Source of the DNA: Streptomyces sp. NBC_01481
GTDB taxonomy: Bacteria > Actinomycetota > Actinomycetes > Streptomycetales > Streptomycetaceae
Direction: 5' to 3'
Length of the DNA stretch: 64,000 bases
NCBI RefSeq assembly: GCF_026339995.1
Contig: NZ_JAPEPT010000001.1
Span: 756,501 to 820,500, forward strand
Part shown: piece by piece, positions 60,687 to 64,000 of the stretch
Numbering within the stretch: the stretch's first letter is position 1
How the letters are laid out: each line of letters begins with the position of its first letter
Notes under the pieces: model-generated
Databases searched by the model: none
The model's input: the letters and a program-made list of their open reading frames with translations, nothing else
What the model was told of the DNA's origin: nothing
Translations under genes and position numbers: made by a program

Positions 60687-61673
60687 ATGGCCACCAGGAA
60701 GAATTCGACCGACGATCCCCTCGCCCCCGTCACGCTCGCCGTGGGCCAGGAGGACCTGCTTCTCGACCGTGCCGTACAGCAGGTGGTGGCGGCCGCCCGG
60801 GCCGCCGACGCCGATACGGACGTGCGCGACCTCACCGCCGATCAGCTGCATCCGGGCACCCTTGACGAGCTGACGAGCCCTTCGCTCTTTGCCGAGCGCA
60901 AGGTCGTCGTCGTGCGGAACGCGCAGGATCTGTCCGCGGACACGATCAAGGACGTCAAGGCGTATCTCGACGCGCCCGCGGAGGAGATCACGCTCGTTCT
61001 GCTGCACCCCGGCGGGGCGAAGGGGAAGGGGCTGCTGGACGCGGCTCGTAAGGCGGGGGCGCGCGAGGTCGCCTGCCCCAAGACGACGAAGCCCGCGGAG
61101 CGGCTCACCTTCGTACGCTCCGAATTCCGTGCGCTCGGGCGGTCGGCGACGCCCGAGGCGTGTCAGGCGCTGGTCGACTCGATCGGCAGCGATCTGCGGG
61201 AGCTTGCCAGCGCGGTGTCCCAGCTGACGGCCGACGTGGAGGGGACCATCGACGAGGCGGTCGTCGGTCGCTACTACACCGGCCGGGCCGAAGCCTCCAG
61301 CTTCACGGTCGCCGACCGTGCGGTGGAGGGGCGGGCGGCGGAGGCGCTGGAGGCGCTGCGCTGGTCGCTGTCGACCGGGGTCGCCCCGGTCCTGATCACC
61401 AGCGCGCTGGCGCAGGGGGTGCGGGCGATCGGCAAGCTCTCCTCGGCTCGTGGCGGGCGGCCTGCGGATCTCGCGCGTGAGCTGGGCATGCCGCCGTGGA
61501 AGATCGACCGGGTGCGGCAGCAGATGCGGGGCTGGACGCCGGACGGGGTGGCGGTGGCACTGCGGGCGGTGGCGGATGCGGACGCGGGGGTCAAGGGCGG
61601 CGGAGACGACGCGGAGTACGCGCTGGAGAAGGCGGTGGTGGCGGTGGCGCGGGCGGCGAGGTCGCGACGCTGA
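60687..61673 (+). CDS. holA: DNA polymerase III subunit delta
   Basis: A 328-residue clamp-loader subunit. PVTLAVGQEDLLLDRAVQQVV is the N-terminal start, LFAERKVVVVRN and LVLLHPGGAKGKGLLDA lie in the AAA-like fold, and SFTVADRAVEGRAAEALEAL, GMPPWKIDRVRQQMRGW form the helical C-terminus. It opens the sliding clamp in the DNA polymerase III holoenzyme. ATG 60687 was chosen over an upstream in-frame ATG at 60639 because the conserved start follows directly. rpsT lies downstream on the other strand. Confidence 0.93.
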   Translation: MATRKNSTDDPLAPVTLAVGQEDLLLDRAVQQVVAAARAADADTDVRDLTADQLHPGTLDELTSPSLFAERKVVVVRNAQDLSADTIKDVKAYLDAPAEEITLVLLHPGGAKGKGLLDAARKAGAREVACPKTTKPAERLTFVRSEFRALGRSATPEACQALVDSIGSDLRELASAVSQLTADVEGTIDEAVVGRYYTGRAEASSFTVADRAVEGRAAEALEALRWSLSTGVAPVLITSALAQGVRAIGKLSSARGGRPADLARELGMPPWKIDRVRQQMRGWTPDGVAVALRAVADADAGVKGGGDDAEYALEKAVVAVARAARSRR

Positions 61674-62176
61674 GCCCTGCGGTGGGCTTTTCCCCCACCC
61701 GCCCTCCCCCTACGGCCTGGCGGCCGTGGGAGGTACCCCATCCCGAACCGGGGGCAAGCCCCCGGACCCCCGGGGAGGTGGAGACGTGGGGGTACTTCGT
61801 ACCCCCACGCCCCCGAAGCGCCGGCTTCGCGGCGCGAGTGGCTGACGAGGACGCCCAGGCCCGCCGGGCACACCCGCACCCGGGCCCGGCGCCATGCCCC
61901 GCCCCCGAAGCGCCGGCTTCGCGGTGCGAAACGCGGCCCCGGCGCCCCTGTGCCCCGGCGCACAACAAAGCGCCGCCTGCTCGGCGCCATGCGGCCTGGA
62001 CCCCGAGCGCAGGTTCCGCGGCGCGCTGCAGTGGCGATGCTGCCCGGCGTGACGGCGCACCCTCGGTCCGGGGCGCCCCCGATCCCCGGCGCACCCCGAA
62101 GGGCCGGTCTCTCGCGGCGCCGAGCGGACGACCCACCCGGTGCCCGCCCCGCCCCCGAGCCCCCCAAACGCCGAAA
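61674..62176. repeat. Long non-coding region with G+C palindromes between holA and rpsT
   Basis: No gene recognised in the ~660 bp up to rpsT. The region holds a perfect 11-bp stem with TTC loop, CGTGGGGGTAC/GTACCCCCACG (61785-61809), an 8-bp stem CCGGGGGC/GCCCCCGG (61748-61765) and at least two near-copies of CCCCGAAGCGCCGGCTTCGC (about 61810 and 61909). Long open frames here are composition artefacts. The hairpins probably end holA transcription. Confidence 0.65.
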
Positions 62177-62214
62177 GCCCCGGTCCCGTCCTGGGGAAGG
62201 ACGGTGGCCGGGGC
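62177..62214 (-). terminator. Terminator downstream of rpsT
   Basis: GCCCCGGTCCCGTCCT (62177-62192) pairs with AGGACGGTGGCCGGGGC (62198-62214) with minor mismatches, ~120 bp beyond the rpsT stop on the minus strand. Confidence 0.65.
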
Positions 62215-62337
62215 CACGGATCAAGCTTGGTGCGCCGCACCCGCGTGGCGAACGCAGGCCGCGTGCGGCGCGAAGGGTGCCGGGTCAGGAGCGGAAGAGA
62301 GGGCCCGCTGAGTCCCTACCGGCGACAATCAAGAGGT

Positions 62338-62604
62338 TCAGCCCTGCAGGGAGCCAACCTTGGCGGCCAGCGCCGACTTCTTGTTGGCGGCGGCGTTCTT
62401 GTGGATGACACCCTTGGAGACGGCCTTGTCCAGCTTCTGCGACGCCTCACGGACGGCCACAGTGGCCTTCTCGACGTCACCCGCTACGACAGCCTCACGG
62501 GCCTTACGGATCGCGGTCTTGAGCGACGACTTGACGGCCTTGTTGCGCAGGCGCGCCTTCTCGTTCGTCTTGTTCCGCTTGATCTGGGACTTGATGTTCG
62601 CCAC
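62338..62604 (-). CDS. rpsT: 30S ribosomal protein S20
   Basis: An 88-residue S20: [20 protein letters not shown] at the N-terminus and [15 protein letters not shown] at the C-terminus, Lys/Ala-rich helices that bind 16S rRNA. ATG 62604, with AAAAGG upstream on the minus strand. Divergent from lepA across 210 bp that must contain both promoters. Confidence 0.98.
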   Translation of the reverse strand: MANIKSQIKRNKTNEKARLRNKAVKSSLKTAIRKAREAVVAGDVEKATVAVREASQKLDKAVSKGVIHKNAAANKKSALAAKVGSLQG

Positions 62605-62814
62605 GAAAGAGCCTTTTCAGGTTCGGTGAAACTTCGATCTCTGAGGTTGCGTCCCGCACTGAGAGGGCACGAGACACAGCTGCCCACGTTACCAGCCGTT
62701 CATCCGACGGCCCAAACCGGGCGCAGCCCCGCAGCCATGGGACGATAGAAGCTACGTATCGATCCGACATCGCCCGAGACGAGACGCCCCGCGTCTCAAG
62801 AATCAGGACCCTGC

Positions 62815-64000
62815 GTGCCCGCGACTCCTACCAACGTGCCCGAGCCGAGCCGTACCGCCCCGGCGCTGATCCGCAATTTCTGCATCATCGCGCACATCGA
62901 CCACGGCAAGTCGACCCTTGCCGACCGGATGCTTCAGCTGACCGGGGTGGTCGAGCAGCGGCAGATGCGTGCTCAGTACCTCGACCGTATGGACATCGAG
63001 CGCGAGCGCGGTATCACGATCAAGTCCCAGGCAGTCCGGCTGCCCTGGGCGCCGACCGAGGGGCCGGATCAGAACAGGACCCACATCCTGAACATGATCG
63101 ACACCCCCGGGCACGTCGACTTCACCTACGAGGTGTCGCGGTCCCTCGCCGCCTGTGAGGGCACGGTCCTGCTGGTCGACGCCGCGCAGGGCATCGAGGC
63201 GCAGACTCTCGCCAATCTCTATCTGGCGATGGAGAACGACCTCACGATCGTTCCGGTCCTCAACAAGATCGACCTGCCCGCCGCCCAGCCGGAGAAGTTC
63301 TCCGAGGAGCTCGCCAACCTCATCGGCTGTCAGCCGGAGGACGTCCTCAAGGTCTCGGCCAAGACCGGCGTCGGCGTGGAGGCCCTGCTGGACCGCGTGG
63401 TCCGCGACGTCCCCGCCCCGGTCGGTGTCGCCGACGCCCCCGCCCGCGCAATGATCTTCGACTCGGTCTACGACTCGTACCGCGGTGTCGTGACGTACGT
63501 ACGAGTCGTCGACGGGCAGCTCAACAAGCGCGAGCGCATCAGGATGATGTCCACCGGCGCCACCCACGAACTCCTCGAGATCGGCGTCTCCTCTCCCGAG
63601 ATGACCCCGGCCGACGGCATCGGCGTCGGTGAGGTGGGCTACATCATCACCGGCGTGAAGGACGTGCGTCAGTCCAAGGTCGGTGACACGATCACCTCGC
63701 TCACCAAGGGCGCAACCGAGGCGCTGGGCGGCTACAAGGACCCCAAGCCGATGGTGTTCTCCGGCCTGTATCCGCTGGACGGCTCGGACTACCCCGAGCT
63801 GCGCGACGCGCTCGACAAGCTGCAGCTCAACGACGCGGCTCTGGTCTACGAGCCGGAGACCTCCGCCGCGCTCGGGTTCGGCTTCCGCGTCGGCTTCCTC
63901 GGGCTGCTGCACCTGGACGTCATCCGTGAGCGTCTTGAGCGCGAGTTCGGGCTCGACCTGATCGCCACCGCCCCCAACGTGGTCTACCGCGTGGTCATGG
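62815..64000 (+). CDS. lepA: Elongation factor 4 (LepA), 3' end cut by the window
   Basis: The visible 395 codons cover the G domain: AHIDHGKST (26-34), [22 protein letters not shown] and NKID, then domain II ([19 protein letters not shown]) and the start of domain III ([19 protein letters not shown]). LepA is a ribosomal GTPase that acts on stalled or back-translocating ribosomes. GTG 62815 with AGGA ~6 nt upstream is the only start close to the conserved [14 protein letters not shown]. Confidence 0.97.
   Translation, partial: MPATPTNVPEPSRTAPALIRNFCIIAHIDHGKSTLADRMLQLTGVVEQRQMRAQYLDRMDIERERGITIKSQAVRLPWAPTEGPDQNRTHILNMIDTPGHVDFTYEVSRSLAACEGTVLLVDAAQGIEAQTLANLYLAMENDLTIVPVLNKIDLPAAQPEKFSEELANLIGCQPEDVLKVSAKTGVGVEALLDRVVRDVPAPVGVADAPARAMIFDSVYDSYRGVVTYVRVVDGQLNKRERIRMMSTGATHELLEIGVSSPEMTPADGIGVGEVGYIITGVKDVRQSKVGDTITSLTKGATEALGGYKDPKPMVFSGLYPLDGSDYPELRDALDKLQLNDAALVYEPETSAALGFGFRVGFLGLLHLDVIRERLEREFGLDLIATAPNVVYRVVM

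Noticed and set aside
61780..62330. Several open frames of 120-270 codons between holA and rpsT
   Set aside because: All frames are simultaneously open, Arg/Pro/Ala/Gly-rich and lack ribosome sites or motifs, as expected for non-coding G+C-rich repeats.

Overview
The window is high-G+C DNA with the gene content, codon use and start-codon habits (many GTG, some TTG) of a Streptomyces chromosome. It covers the conserved core neighbourhood rne - rplU - rpmA - obg - proB - proA - nadD - rsfS - tRNA-Ala - leuS - comEA/comEC - holA - rpsT - lepA. There is no phage, plasmid, CRISPR or intact insertion sequence. The left edge cuts a CHAD-domain gene and the right edge cuts lepA.

Layout. 1-9359: a CHAD protein fragment, a large radical SAM protein (TIGR03960 type) and its partner (TIGR03936/DUF2344 type), separated by a repeat-built membrane protein that carries a perfect 131-bp internal duplication, then a giant RNase E/G. 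9692-24695: a block of sugar-nucleotide, glycosyltransferase and uncharacterised genes lying between rne and rplU, which are usually close neighbours in actinomycetes. 24994-27141: rplU, rpmA, obg. 27371-33377: a second polymer block with a GT4 glycosyltransferase, a fused cytidylyltransferase/short-chain reductase (CDP-ribitol synthase type) and a TagF-like polyol-phosphate transferase. 33463-43943: proB, a small conserved gene, proA, two related acidic single-pass membrane proteins, an M48 protease, nadD, an LCP-like membrane protein, rsfS and a histidine phosphatase. 44049-47349: two identical tRNA-Ala(GGC) genes flanking an XRE regulator/MFS exporter pair and two zinc-ribbon mini-proteins. 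47447-50457: a two-gene redox unit (b-type cytochrome plus NuoF-like flavoprotein). 50889-53899: leuS behind a leucine leader peptide and an intrinsic terminator. 54021-64000: DegV, comEA, comEC, an arylamine N-acetyltransferase embedded in the 3' end of the comEC frame, holA, rpsT and lepA.

How the genes work together. The most notable result is that the rne-rplU block encodes members of all five families needed to turn UDP-GlcNAc into UDP-2,3-diacetamido-2,3-dideoxy-mannuronic acid (the WbpA/B/E/D/I or Wlb route known from Gram-negative O-antigens): a 6-dehydrogenase, a 3-dehydrogenase, an aminotransferase, a hexapeptide acetyltransferase and a non-hydrolysing 2-epimerase. A GalE-like epimerase and three glycosyltransferases accompany them. 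With the CDP-ribitol-type synthase, the TagF-like polymerase and the LCP-like protein elsewhere in the window, the simplest reading is a dedicated locus for an anionic wall glycopolymer of mixed teichuronic/teichoic character.

Regulatory features read from sequence include a leucine attenuator before leuS, several start codons lying 6-8 nt after a TANNNT -10 box (predicted leaderless mRNAs), strong intrinsic terminators, and isolated DnaA-box matches near the M48 protease gene and upstream of comEA. Family assignments rest on motifs read by eye; no database search was possible.
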